Assembly: GCF_003991565.1 (NCBI RefSeq)
Contig: NZ_CP032819.1
Span: 930,001-994,000 of the forward strand
From: Butyricimonas faecalis
Lineage (GTDB): Bacteria > Bacteroidota > Bacteroidia > Bacteroidales > Marinifilaceae
Reading direction: 5' to 3'
DNA: 64,000 nt
Shown here: in pieces, positions 1-7,401 of the stretch
Layout: each line of letters begins with the position of its first letter
How positions within the stretch are numbered: position 1 is the stretch's first letter
Translations under genes and position numbers: made by a program
Notes under the pieces: generated by a model
The model's database searches: none
What the model was told of the DNA's origin: nothing
What the model saw: only the letters and a program-made list of their open reading frames with translations

Positions 1-237
1 CTCCGGCATTACCATCCAGTGTTTGATTTTCTTGTTCTTGTCCTTATTCAGCGTCCACGGGTTGTAGGCGCCCGTGAGGTCAAGGGTCGTGCGTTTGCCC
101 AGCCCAAATTCCAGACTCAAGTTGGGCGTGGTACTAGACCAATACAATAGATTGGTCTTTACTGCGATATCCTGCGCTTTGACAGTGCCCGTGCACCAAC
201 AAACCGCAAGAAAAACACCGAAGATCAATTTTTTCAT
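1..237 (-). CDS. DUF3575 family protein, N-terminal part (cut by window edge)
   Basis: Reading leftward from ATG at 237, the frame is open to the window edge (79 codons). It begins with a signal peptide (MKKLIFGVFLAVCWCTGTVKA), followed by features typical of DUF3575: 'KTNLLYW', 'PNLSLEFGLGKRTTLDL' and 'YNPWTLNKDKNKKIKHW'. DUF3575 proteins in Bacteroidales are exported and are usually encoded with Mfa/FimB-type fimbrial genes. Their exact role is not settled. The start lies 65 bases from a recombination site of an invertible promoter segment, so expression is probably phase-variable. The rest of the operon is outside the window. Confidence 0.85.
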   Translation of the reverse strand, partial: MKKLIFGVFLAVCWCTGTVKAQDIAVKTNLLYWSSTTPNLSLEFGLGKRTTLDLTGAYNPWTLNKDKNKKIKHWMVMPE

Positions 238-301
238 ATTTTCCTTATTCTTGTTATCTCATTCGGGCCGGAAAAACCGGCACGTCAACTCCAAAAACGC
301 C

Positions 302-322
302 ACTTCTCTCCGAAAGAGAAGT
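302..322. repeat. Left recombination site of invertible segment
   Basis: This site reads ACTTCTCT-CCGAA-AGAGAAGT, a perfect 8-base inverted repeat around a 5-base spacer, as expected for a tyrosine recombinase crossover site. Its reverse complement (spacer TTCGG) matches the site at 499-519 over 17 bases (307-323 against 498-514). The two copies are in inverted orientation. Confidence 0.8.
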
Positions 323-514
323 AGTGATACATAATATTGATGATAAGTGGCTGAAAAACAGATTGTTTTCGGTTCAAGTAATTGGAGATGCTTAACATTC
401 ATTGAAGTAGAACCGGTTTAGAACTCGGATTGAGACTTAAAAAACAAGCCGTTTATGCCGTTATTATCAATAAAATACGTATCTTTGCACTGTTAAATAC
501 TTCTCTTTCGGAGA
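307..514. other. Invertible promoter segment (inverton)
   Basis: Two identical 17-base sequences in inverted orientation (307-323 and 498-514) flank 174 bases. The segment carries one clear Bacteroidales promoter next to its right end. In this assembly the promoter points right, away from the DUF3575 gene. Inversion would place it beside 307 pointing left, about 70 bases from the DUF3575 start. The state shown here is therefore probably OFF for that operon. A tyrosine recombinase gene at 984-2192 is the obvious candidate enzyme. Confidence 0.78.
480..487 (+). promoter_or_regulatory. Promoter -7 element inside the invertible segment
   Basis: TATCTTTG fits the Bacteroidales -7 consensus TAnnTTTG and is followed by a plausible start region. 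It lies 10 bases before the right inverted repeat. No convincing TTTG -33 element is seen, which is common in this group. In the present orientation it would transcribe a gene-free stretch. Confidence 0.7.
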
Positions 515-519
515 AAAAC
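499..519. repeat. Right recombination site of invertible segment
   Basis: This site reads ACTTCTCT-TTCGG-AGAAAAAC. The left half-site and the spacer are identical to the reverse complement of the site at 302-322. The outer half-site is degenerate. Matching spacers are required for tyrosine recombinase exchange, and these two match. Confidence 0.78.
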
Positions 520-843
520 GGGCAAATACTCAACAGTTTATTGCGTTGTCGGGAGTTACCCGCACTATTTCAACGACTTGTTTTTTTAAAACTCCAATGT
601 TTTTTCTGAAGTTTAGCAAAACGTTTTTCGGTTGTATGATTCCTGTCAAATCATTCCGTCTCTTGTCTGTCTCTTTTTAAGAAAAATACCGTTCAGGAAA
701 AGGCTTGGTTTTCTACTGTTTATTTTTTGAACGGTAATTTTTACTAAACAAATTGCAAATGTCTGCTTAACGGCTCATCTGTTTTTTTTATTCTGACAGA
801 CAATAAATTTCATTAATCATGAAGTACTTATTTGATTTTTGTG
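520..843. other. AT-rich gene-free stretch
   Basis: No coding sequence is supported here. A small stem (CGGG-agtta-CCCG near 570) followed by a T-run near 586-592 could end transcripts from the promoter at 480-487. The rest shows nothing recognisable. Confidence 0.5.
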
Positions 844-851
844 TATCTTTG
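844..851 (+). promoter_or_regulatory. Second promoter -7 element, same design as the inverton promoter
   Basis: TATCTTTG lies exactly 10 bases before a third recombination-site-like sequence, the same spacing as at 480-498. It points right, toward a terminator at 913-936, so it would give only a transcript of roughly 80 bases. It could be an orphan inverton end or the promoter of a small RNA. Confidence 0.6.
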
Positions 852-862
852 CACCTCCAAAT

Positions 863-883
863 ACTTCTCTTAAAAAGAGATGT
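863..883. repeat. Third recombination-site-like sequence with a different spacer
   Basis: This site reads ACTTCTCT-TAAAA-AGAGATGT. The left half-site is identical to the sites at 302-322 and 499-519, but the spacer is TAAAA instead of TTCGG. A spacer mismatch would normally prevent exchange with those sites, so any partner should lie elsewhere in the genome. Confidence 0.55.
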
Positions 884-912
884 TTTAAATTGCACAACTT
901 TTCAGTTTCTAT

Positions 913-936
913 AGCCATTTTTCGGATGGCTTTTTT
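913..936 (+). terminator. Rho-independent terminator, plus strand
   Basis: AGCCAT (913-918) pairs with ATGGCT (926-931) and is followed directly by a T-run. It would stop transcripts from the promoter at 844. A wider inverted repeat (GCACAAC at 892-898 with GTTGTGC at 952-958) encloses it. Confidence 0.65.
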
Positions 937-983
937 ACCATTCGTACCGGTGTTGTGCGGGTATTATGCAAATCTTCCCCCGA

Positions 984-2192
984 TTACAGTGATTTTAGAA
1001 TAAGGCTGTTGGCCTTGTCAACAATCGATGTGTCTAACGAGGCAAGGTAGATACGCGTGGTATTCTCCGAATCGTGCCCCATCGCTTCGCTGATGGTAGA
1101 GATTGGAATGTTCTTGCTCTTTGCAATAGAAGCCCAGGCGTGCCTTGCAACATAGCTTGTCAGCGGTATGACAAGCCCTAACTGCTGGCCTATTCTTTTC
1201 AGTTTGTCATTGACAAGATGGGCGGCGTTCTTGTATTGCTTTCGGGCATCCGTATCCATATCCCGGATGATCGGCAGCAGATAAGGAGTCCCGGACGTAT
1301 CGTACTTGTCGACAATCTCCTGCATGGGTTTCTCCCACTTGATAAAAAGCTGCTGTCCCGTTTTCTGACGGCGATAGCTCAGCACCCCGTTCTGCAAATC
1401 CTTCTTTTTCAGGTAAGCCATATCCACAAATGCCATTCCCCGGGTGTAAAATGAAAACATGAACAGATCTCTCGCATAATCCAGCACTGGACTGAGCGTC
1501 AGGTCCAGATCCCGTATCCGGCGGATTACTTTCAGCGGGACGGCACGTTTCACCGTTTTGTCCACGCCCGTGTAGACATGTTTGAAGGGATAGCGCTGTA
1601 CGGTCAGTTCCCTTTCCACCGCACGGTTATAGATGGCACGCAGGTTGCGCATGTAAAAAGAGGAGGAGTTCGGGCAGACGTTGATACCTTTCAGAAAGGT
1701 CTCGTATTCCACCATCAGGTTGGAGTCCACCTCCTCGAACAGCAGGTCTCGCTCGCCCCGGAAACGCAAAAAACTGTTCAAGGCGGTCGTATACGTTTCG
1801 GCCGTGCGCCTTTTGCCTATCTTTTTCAGTTCCTGTATGAGTTGTCGTGCAAAGGAAAGGAAACCGCCACAGTCAGCCGGAGAGGAGAACAATTCCACCA
1901 CCTTGTCGGCGGTATATCCCGTGTCGGAACGTTCGAGTCGTGCGATGATACTTCTGAGCCGGGACAGATCGTCTGCTATGGCGGTCTTCATGGAGAGCAG
2001 GTAATTCCTGCGTCCCTCTTCTGTGCCGGAAGCCACCACGACCTCGGAAATGCCGGCATCCCATTCCGAAGGGAAAAGCCTGTAGCCGGTATGCACTTGT
2101 CTTACCAGACGGTTGTGAATCACTTGATAGTAGAGCGAGCCTTCCTTCATCTCGACGGAAGAGGCACGGAATTTAACTTTTATTGTTGCCAT
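984..2192 (-). CDS. Tyrosine recombinase, probable DNA invertase
   Basis: 402 residues from the ATG at 2192; this start was chosen because the protein then begins MATIKVKFRASSVEMKEG, a typical N-terminus for this family, while upstream codons look non-coding. The N-terminal part looks like an arm-binding domain ('SLYYQVIHNRLVRQ'), the middle a SAM-like core-binding domain, and the C-terminal half the catalytic domain. Visible catalytic residues are Arg in 'FYTRGMAFVDM', the Arg/His pair in 'YVARHAWASI', His in 'MGHDSENTTRIY' and its Tyr. The N-terminus resembles Bacteroidales DNA invertases that flip promoters of fimbrial loci, and an inverton lies 470 bases away. The main alternative is that it is the prophage integrase, since the first phage gene is only 155 bases away. 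Confidence 0.85.
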   Translation of the reverse strand: MATIKVKFRASSVEMKEGSLYYQVIHNRLVRQVHTGYRLFPSEWDAGISEVVVASGTEEGRRNYLLSMKTAIADDLSRLRSIIARLERSDTGYTADKVVELFSSPADCGGFLSFARQLIQELKKIGKRRTAETYTTALNSFLRFRGERDLLFEEVDSNLMVEYETFLKGINVCPNSSSFYMRNLRAIYNRAVERELTVQRYPFKHVYTGVDKTVKRAVPLKVIRRIRDLDLTLSPVLDYARDLFMFSFYTRGMAFVDMAYLKKKDLQNGVLSYRRQKTGQQLFIKWEKPMQEIVDKYDTSGTPYLLPIIRDMDTDARKQYKNAAHLVNDKLKRIGQQLGLVIPLTSYVARHAWASIAKSKNIPISTISEAMGHDSENTTRIYLASLDTSIVDKANSLILKSL

Positions 2193-2347
2193 GAATATAT
2201 TTATTAATTTAAATTTTCGCCTGAAAACTAACCCCATAGAGAACCATTGCATAAACATTCATCGCCCTTTAACACATCTAAAAGCAAAAAGTCCCTTAAC
2301 GCACCGACGCGATAGGAACTTTTCACATATAAAAGACACACGTTCTG

Positions 2348-2941
2348 TCACCGTATGCGTATATACTCCGAATACCTAATTTCCACATGCGGGTTGTTGC
2401 TGGATATGGCCTGACGAATAGCTTTGACCCTCTTCCAGAACCACCATCCTTTGTATTCCACCCATACAGCCTGGTTGAGTGTCACGGGTATCTTTATGTC
2501 TCCTTTGAGACGGTTCTCTTCAATCAGTCCGCTGAAGTGTATATGCGGCGTAACCATCTCCACTTTCTGCCGCAGTAGCGGAATGGTATCACGAACAATG
2601 AGTGTATCACGGATAGCGGCGTCTATCGGAGCTTTCACTTCGACTTCATGCCGAGCCGCTGCTTCAAGATTCCTGATTTTCACACCGAGCCGCCTGATGG
2701 TTTCGGCATCTTCGGCCCGAAACTCCTTATACTCGTCTATGGTCAGCTTCAGTGCCTTGGCATCGACGGCCATCGTCGCTGAATCAATCCGCATCCGCTT
2801 CACATCAGAAAGCAGGGCGGTATTATTCATGCGGAAACGGTCTCGTTCTTCCGTGAGGCGTATTGTCCGTCGGTGCTGCAACCAGAGGATACCGCCGAGC
2901 AGTAGTACGGTTATCAGAAGTGTTTTGTTAAGTCTATTCAT
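2348..2941 (-). CDS. Membrane-anchored coiled-coil phage protein, DUF6549-like
   Basis: 197 residues starting at 2941 (MNRLNKTLLITVLLLGG), where the stop of the preceding gene overlaps. One N-terminal membrane segment is followed by a helical, charged, probably coiled-coil stretch (about residues 35-120). The C-terminal domain contains 'KGDIKIPVTLNQAVWV' and 'KAIRQAISSNNPHVEIRYSEYI'. This arrangement matches DUF6549-type proteins of Bacteroides phages. One transmembrane helix plus a periplasmic coiled coil suits an inner-membrane spanin, and it ends a run of small membrane genes. The lysis role is inference from shape and position. Confidence 0.65.
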   Translation of the reverse strand: MNRLNKTLLITVLLLGGILWLQHRRTIRLTEERDRFRMNNTALLSDVKRMRIDSATMAVDAKALKLTIDEYKEFRAEDAETIRRLGVKIRNLEAAARHEVEVKAPIDAAIRDTLIVRDTIPLLRQKVEMVTPHIHFSGLIEENRLKGDIKIPVTLNQAVWVEYKGWWFWKRVKAIRQAISSNNPHVEIRYSEYIRIR

Positions 2942-3140
2942 AAGATATTGATTCTTCAGGGATGAACCATAGGAATTCATCCATATAGGTTTTTTCCAGC
3001 AAAACAAGTCCGCCACGGTTCTTTTTCCTGGCCAGTGACAGGTCTTCCACAAGTAGCCCGCGGTAACCGTCCAACTCCTCCAACCTCATTTCCGAGAGTT
3101 CGGGAGAAGCGATAATGGTAATGTATGCATTCCTGATCAT
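2934..3140 (-). CDS. Small hypothetical phage protein
   Basis: 68 residues (MIRNAYITIIASPELSEMRL...). The start at 3140 lies just after the stop of the upstream gene at 3155; a GTG/ATG farther upstream (3176) would overlap that gene by 22 bases. It overlaps the next gene by 8 bases, so translation is probably coupled. No membrane segment or known domain is recognised. Confidence 0.55.
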   Translation of the reverse strand: MIRNAYITIIASPELSEMRLEELDGYRGLLVEDLSLARKKNRGGLVLLEKTYMDEFLWFIPEESISYE

Positions 3141-3154
3141 GACCGGTAATGTTT

Positions 3155-3454
3155 TTATTTGTGCGTTCCCTGACATTTGAGAAGTTCACGGATATCGGCA
3201 CGGATTTCGTGCAGGTCATTCTGTACCGTGTTGAGCTGCATCATGGTTGCCTCGAACACGGACTTGTCCAGCTTCATGGCGTTGATACGGTCATACTGGT
3301 TCTTGATTTCCACTTCCAAACCGATACATTTGGTTTCCAGTTCTGCAATTTGGGCGGTGTTGTTGACATGCTGTATGTACAGTGTCAGCGAGAACGAGAG
3401 TACCACGACAATGATCTTGAAGTACTTCATTACAAATTCTTTGAGTTGTTCCAT
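3155..3454 (-). CDS. Small membrane protein with coiled coil
   Basis: 99 residues. A strong membrane segment (about residues 12-28, 'FKIIVVVLSFSLTLYI') is followed by a long amphipathic helix with heptad-like spacing to the C-terminus. It lies 4 bases from the small membrane gene at 3458-3616 and just before another small gene. Its form suits a lysis accessory or spanin-like protein. No family is recognised with certainty. Confidence 0.6.
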   Translation of the reverse strand: MEQLKEFVMKYFKIIVVVLSFSLTLYIQHVNNTAQIAELETKCIGLEVEIKNQYDRINAMKLDKSVFEATMMQLNTVQNDLHEIRADIRELLKCQGTHK

Positions 3455-3457
3455 ATC

Positions 3458-3616
3458 TTATTCCATTAAAAGTGAGAATGCGTCCCTGATAGCCCTCAGC
3501 AGAGTCTCGGCTGCCGCACTATCCCGGAACCCATAGATGACAAGCGCGATCATCATCGCCAGATAGACCCACCAGGCGATTTCTTCCTTAGTGATTTTAC
3601 GTTTCCGCTTCGCCAT
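3458..3616 (-). CDS. 52-residue single-pass membrane protein, possible holin
   Basis: The short frame MAKRKRKITKEEIAWWVYLA... starts at 3616 inside the end of the terminase gene (20-base overlap) and stops at 3458. A basic N-terminus precedes one hydrophobic stretch ('WWVYLAMMIALVIYGF') and an amphipathic tail. Overlap with both neighbours' edges and phage-like codon use support it being real. Size and topology suit a small holin, but no family is recognised. Confidence 0.55.
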   Translation of the reverse strand: MAKRKRKITKEEIAWWVYLAMMIALVIYGFRDSAAAETLLRAIRDAFSLLME

Positions 3617-4118
3617 CTTTTACAGGATTTTGGGGTACGATTACATTGAAGATAACATTGCCGTCGCTGCCTTCGATACGCAGGCGGTTCTCCTCCTTGT
3701 GCCTGATGGGGAAGATATCCATCAGCGCCTTGGCGGCATTGACCGACACGGCCCTGAGCGGTGCCGGAGAGAGCGGCACACCGAAACGGTCTGTATAGTC
3801 CGAAGTGGCCGTCTCGTCCATGATTGCCTTGAGAGTCTCGGTCACCTGCAGCTTTACAGCCATCGTCTCCATCTCGAACCGTTCCGAGGAGAGCAATGCC
3901 TTGATATGTGCCAGCACATGCGGTTTGTTCATCAGGTAATTGGCCGAAGCATACGGGTTCTTCACCGTATCCTCACCGAATACCTCCACAAAGCATTTTT
4001 TCGGCCGTCCGGCATATTCCAGCCCGCCGTTCACATAGAGGTTGCAGAATTGCAGTTCCTGCTCCGTGAGCGGTTTCTCTTCCGGCCTATCCTGCGTGTT
4101 CGTTATCTTGTCTGACAT
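3597..4118 (-). CDS. terS: Terminase small subunit
   Basis: 173 residues. Residues about 18-75 ('LTEQELQFCNLYVNGG', 'NPYASANYLMNKPHVLAHI') match the Terminase_2 helix-turn-helix region that recognises the packaging site. The C-terminal part ('AAKALMDIFPIRHKEENRLRIEG') is typical of small terminases that contact the large subunit. The start overlaps the preceding gene by 32 bases. Its place is odd: the large terminase is not adjacent, and the gene lies between replication genes and the small membrane genes at the left end of the prophage. Confidence 0.75.
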   Translation of the reverse strand: MSDKITNTQDRPEEKPLTEQELQFCNLYVNGGLEYAGRPKKCFVEVFGEDTVKNPYASANYLMNKPHVLAHIKALLSSERFEMETMAVKLQVTETLKAIMDETATSDYTDRFGVPLSPAPLRAVSVNAAKALMDIFPIRHKEENRLRIEGSDGNVIFNVIVPQNPVKDGEAET

Positions 4119-4446
4119 CGGTTCTTCCTTCCTTTTCTGAAAGAGTAGCGGGTTTGTATCCCGGAGGTTTTACAAAATCCGCCTTTTCATTGAGCAACTG
4201 CTCCATTAATGCGTCATAGAATACCTGGGCCAACGCATCGGCACACGCCTCCGCATCCGCTAGCGAGTTGATGAGCCGCAGGTTGAACTTGATTTCCAGG
4301 TCGTAGCCCGATATGAACGCCATCAGTTCGTTCCCGTCATAGCCCAGCGCCCCGTAGGTCATCCGGTCCGCCGTACGGAATGTAATGGTCTCGGGAATCT
4401 GTTCCCGGTCAATGCCTTGGGCTTCCTTATTCGTGTCCATACTCAT
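4087..4446 (-). CDS. Hypothetical phage protein
   Basis: 119 residues. The start overlaps the exonuclease stop in an ATGA arrangement and the end overlaps the small terminase start, so it is part of the same operon. An acidic N-terminus is followed by an alpha/beta stretch ('DLEIKFNLRLINSLADAEACADALAQVFYDALMEQLL'-like helices, about residues 49-86). No domain is recognised. Confidence 0.6.
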   Translation of the reverse strand: MSMDTNKEAQGIDREQIPETITFRTADRMTYGALGYDGNELMAFISGYDLEIKFNLRLINSLADAEACADALAQVFYDALMEQLLNEKADFVKPPGYKPATLSEKEGRTDVRQDNEHAG

Positions 4447-5210
4447 ATCTTGAAATATTTACGGGTTTTCTCTTTCTTCTGTGTAGCGATTGCCGCCCCT
4501 TCCGTCTGGCGCAGACGGGAGGTATAGACCCCCAGGATGTCAAGCGTGGCCGTCACATCCGCAGCCGCATCGTGGGCATCGTCCAGTTCCACCCCCAATT
4601 TTGAGGCTACCAGTTCCAGTTTATACGAAGTAACCTCCGGATCAGCGGCAAAAGCCAACCGTCCCATGACAAGCGTGTCGATGTAGTGCGGCTGGAAGTT
4701 GCCGTAATAGTCCTTGGTACCGGAAAAGGTCTTTTCAAACTCGGCGGCCAGTCCGGCATAGTTCATCAGCTGTTGCAGGAATCCGATATCGAAAGCGATG
4801 TTCTGTCCGACCAGCACGGGCTTGCACTGATAGCCCTTCGAGAGGGTGCTGCGTTTGGCGAAGGCGATGACTTCTCCGGCGACTTTCTTCATGTCCACAC
4901 CCTGTGTGCGCAGCATCTCCATGGTAATGGCGGAATAGTCCAATGCCGTCTGTTCGTACTTCATCGGGACATATTCCGGTTCTTTCGCCTGTTCATGGCG
5001 GGTACGCAACACCTTGCGTCGGGGAAGCCCCGCGTCCTGTTTCCCGTAGGGGGCGATATACGCCTGATAGCGGTCGAATACCTGCCATGTGTCGAAACGG
5101 ACGGCTTGCAGGGCGATCTGTGTACAGGCGCATTCACGGCAGTCCAGCCCTCCGGTCTCGAAGTCCAGCCCGATGCCTACATATATCTTCTGTTCTGTCT
5201 TGGGTGCCAT
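4443..5210 (-). CDS. 3'-5' exonuclease, DEDDh family (DnaQ/epsilon-like)
   Basis: 255 residues. Exo I is 'GLDFETGGLD' (residues about 13-22), Exo II 'VGQNIAFDIGFLQQL' (about 133-147) and Exo III 'DDAHDAAADVTATLDIL' (about 211-227) with the His and Asp of the DEDDh class. It follows the polymerase C-terminal half with a 6-base gap, so it is the likely proofreading subunit of the phage replicase. The stretch between Exo I and Exo II is longer than in bacterial DnaQ. Confidence 0.85.
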   Translation of the reverse strand: MAPKTEQKIYVGIGLDFETGGLDCRECACTQIALQAVRFDTWQVFDRYQAYIAPYGKQDAGLPRRKVLRTRHEQAKEPEYVPMKYEQTALDYSAITMEMLRTQGVDMKKVAGEVIAFAKRSTLSKGYQCKPVLVGQNIAFDIGFLQQLMNYAGLAAEFEKTFSGTKDYYGNFQPHYIDTLVMGRLAFAADPEVTSYKLELVASKLGVELDDAHDAAADVTATLDILGVYTSRLRQTEGAAIATQKKEKTRKYFKI

Positions 5211-5216
5211 ATCTTT

Positions 5217-7325
5217 TCAGGATTGAATGAATAACAATGAGTTCCTATAGGTCTGTAATGTATTGCATCCGTTGTAGTCGCTGTAACGGATGACGGCAGT
5301 GAGGATGACCACCCGGTCTTTGAGCGACTGGATCACGGTGTGGTGTTCCATGTAATAGTCGTTCCAGCATACACATTCCGCCAGACGGTTGTTCTGGGAG
5401 AGTGTCAGCTTGGCGAAACGCTTCCGGCTTCCCGTCTCCCTGTCCTTGTAGGTATGTTCGGTTACATCCACCACCGTGGCGCAGACAGTCGCACGCCTGC
5501 CGTCGTTCTCGTCCCGTGCCACCTCGTCCAGGGTCAGGTAAGAGGCTTTTCCCTTGACCTGCCTGCGGGCTTCCGAATTGTTGAAGATGCGGCGATAATC
5601 GATGCTGCCTATGCCCGACACGGCAATCTGCTGCTGCGACCAGAAGAAATGCCGCCCGCGCATGTCCTGCGGGAAGTCTTTTTCAGAAAGGGAGAATCCC
5701 AGTTCCCGTGCTGCGCGTTCGAGCAGCGCGCAGCGTTCGGTAACCGCCCCGACTTTTTCGATACGGTCGAAGCATCCGGCAAGGATCATGTGCTTGACAT
5801 GCCGGGCGTTCACGGGGACTTTCACGGCCTCTTCCGCGTTGTCGGGGTCGTCCCAGTAACTGTATTTCTTGAGTTTGTAACGGAATATGCGGTGGATGAA
5901 GTTCTCGATACCGGTATATGCCCCGCCCCGGTCGCGTTCCGTGACGATGTATTCCACTGTCTTGACACCGACCTGTTTGATACGGGTAAGCGACCAGAAG
6001 ATTTCATCGGTGGCATAGTCGGTGAAGAACTCCGTCCCGGAGCGGTTGATGTCCGGCGGCACGATCTTGGCCGACGAGCAGCGTTCCATCTCCGCCATCA
6101 ACGAAGGAATCTCCTTGTCGTCCGCCCATTGCAATGCCACCGTGTAGAATGCCGAGGGGTAATTGGCCTTGAGCCATGCCCCGCAATAGGCTGTCAGGGC
6201 GTATGCCGCGGCATGGGAACGGTTGAACGAATATTTCCCGGCTACCTCTATCTTGTGCCAGATTTCCTCCGCCTCATAGTCCGGGCATCCGTTTCCGACG
6301 GCTCCGGCAATGAAATCCGCCTTCAGCGTGGCCATCAGGTCGGCTTTCTTCTTTCCTATGGCCTTGCGCAGGTAGTCGGTCTTCCCGAGGTCGAATCCCC
6401 CGAGCGTATGGGCAACGGACATGAACTGCTCCTGGTAGACCATGATTCCGAAAGTGTTCTTCGTCGCTTCATAACAGCCGTAGTTATAGACCGGGGCCAC
6501 CTCGCCACGCCTGAAACGGACATAATCATCGGTGGCGCCGATGTCGAGTGTGGCGGGACGGTACAGGGCATTGATGGCGATCAGGTCCTCGATACACTCC
6601 GGCCGTACATCCTGGATAAACCGGGTAATGCCCGGCGAAGAGAACTGGAACACATTCTGCGTGTTACCGTCCGAGAGCAGCCGGTAGGTCTTCCCGTCTT
6701 CCAGCATATCCTGCGTGATACGCCCGATGGTGAGTTCCTGCCTGAAATTCCGGTTGACCAACGCGATGACGGCACTCAGTTTGGCAAGTTCCTTTGTCGC
6801 CAGCACATCCTCCTTCAACAATCCGATCTCATCGACCGAATAGCCGTCGAACTCCGATACCAGTGCCCCGTCCATCTTGCGGACCGGCAGGAAATCGAAG
6901 CATTCGGCGGGCCTGCCGTCCCGCGTGTCCGGTGTGACAACGATGGCCGAGGCGTGTATGGAGGCCGCTTTGGGCTGTCCGAGCAATCCTTGCACGTCCT
7001 CGATGACCAGCGGATAGGTCTGGATAAAGTCCCGAAGTTTTCTGTTGGAGGCAGCCTGTCTGAACAGTCCAGTCCAGTCCGTGCCGTCATCTATCATGGC
7101 GGTAATATAGTTCACGATGGAGTGAGGCACGCGGTGTACGCGGGCCACGTCCTTCAAGGCGGCTTTCAGTTTCATCGTGGTAAAGGTGCCGGCGGAAAAG
7201 ACACGCTGGCGGCCGTCCGCGTTGTACCGTTCTTCCAGATAATCCTTGATCTCCTGCCGCCGGTCGGAGGCATAGTCGACATCTATATCCGCCTTACGGG
7301 AGGGCGGAATGTCCGCCCTCCACAA
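5217..7325 (-). CDS. dnaE: DNA polymerase III alpha, C-terminal half of a fractured gene
   Basis: 702 residues from a TTG at 7325. It opens with 'KADIDVDYASDRRQEIKDYL', the catalytic DxD motif of family C polymerases, and continues through the fingers ('YSFNRSHAAAYALTAY'), a helix-hairpin-helix region and an OB-like C-terminus ('RRATVCATVVDVTEHTY'). The region before the DxD, including GRGSA, is encoded separately at 9201-10958, so neither half can work alone. Start choice is a problem: TTG at 7325 is the only start-like codon before the DxD, and an in-frame stop lies at 7350-7352. A 35-codon frame at 7294-7401 overlaps it in the adjacent frame. The halves might rejoin by protein splicing or assemble non-covalently. 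Confidence 0.85.
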   Translation of the reverse strand: MWRADIPPSRKADIDVDYASDRRQEIKDYLEERYNADGRQRVFSAGTFTTMKLKAALKDVARVHRVPHSIVNYITAMIDDGTDWTGLFRQAASNRKLRDFIQTYPLVIEDVQGLLGQPKAASIHASAIVVTPDTRDGRPAECFDFLPVRKMDGALVSEFDGYSVDEIGLLKEDVLATKELAKLSAVIALVNRNFRQELTIGRITQDMLEDGKTYRLLSDGNTQNVFQFSSPGITRFIQDVRPECIEDLIAINALYRPATLDIGATDDYVRFRRGEVAPVYNYGCYEATKNTFGIMVYQEQFMSVAHTLGGFDLGKTDYLRKAIGKKKADLMATLKADFIAGAVGNGCPDYEAEEIWHKIEVAGKYSFNRSHAAAYALTAYCGAWLKANYPSAFYTVALQWADDKEIPSLMAEMERCSSAKIVPPDINRSGTEFFTDYATDEIFWSLTRIKQVGVKTVEYIVTERDRGGAYTGIENFIHRIFRYKLKKYSYWDDPDNAEEAVKVPVNARHVKHMILAGCFDRIEKVGAVTERCALLERAARELGFSLSEKDFPQDMRGRHFFWSQQQIAVSGIGSIDYRRIFNNSEARRQVKGKASYLTLDEVARDENDGRRATVCATVVDVTEHTYKDRETGSRKRFAKLTLSQNNRLAECVCWNDYYMEHHTVIQSLKDRVVILTAVIRYSDYNGCNTLQTYRNSLLFIQS

Positions 7326-7401
7326 GTCCTTTCCCCACGAACGAATCCATTACGGTGAATGCTTCATTCGCTTTTTTAATTGTTACGTTTGTCACTTTCA
7401 T
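7294..7401 (-). CDS. 35-residue frame overlapping the polymerase C-terminal half
   Basis: Begins ATG at 7401 (MKVTNVTIKKANEAFTVMDS...), overlapping the second HNH gene, and ends at a TAA (7294-7296) inside the polymerase C-half. Its frame is one base from that of the polymerase half, so a +1 shift or one sequencing error would fuse them. A loose match to intein C-terminal strands (V-x-N-V-T-I then F) can be argued, but the His-Asn ending expected of an intein is absent. It may be a leader, a decayed C-intein or chance. Confidence 0.3.
   Translation of the reverse strand: MKVTNVTIKKANEAFTVMDSFVGKGLVEGGHSALP

Noticed and set aside
5340..7358. 672-codon plus-strand open frame
   Set aside because: It is antisense to the polymerase C-half, which has clear conserved motifs. 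The open frame follows from the GC-rich codon use of the real gene. Its translation shows no domain.
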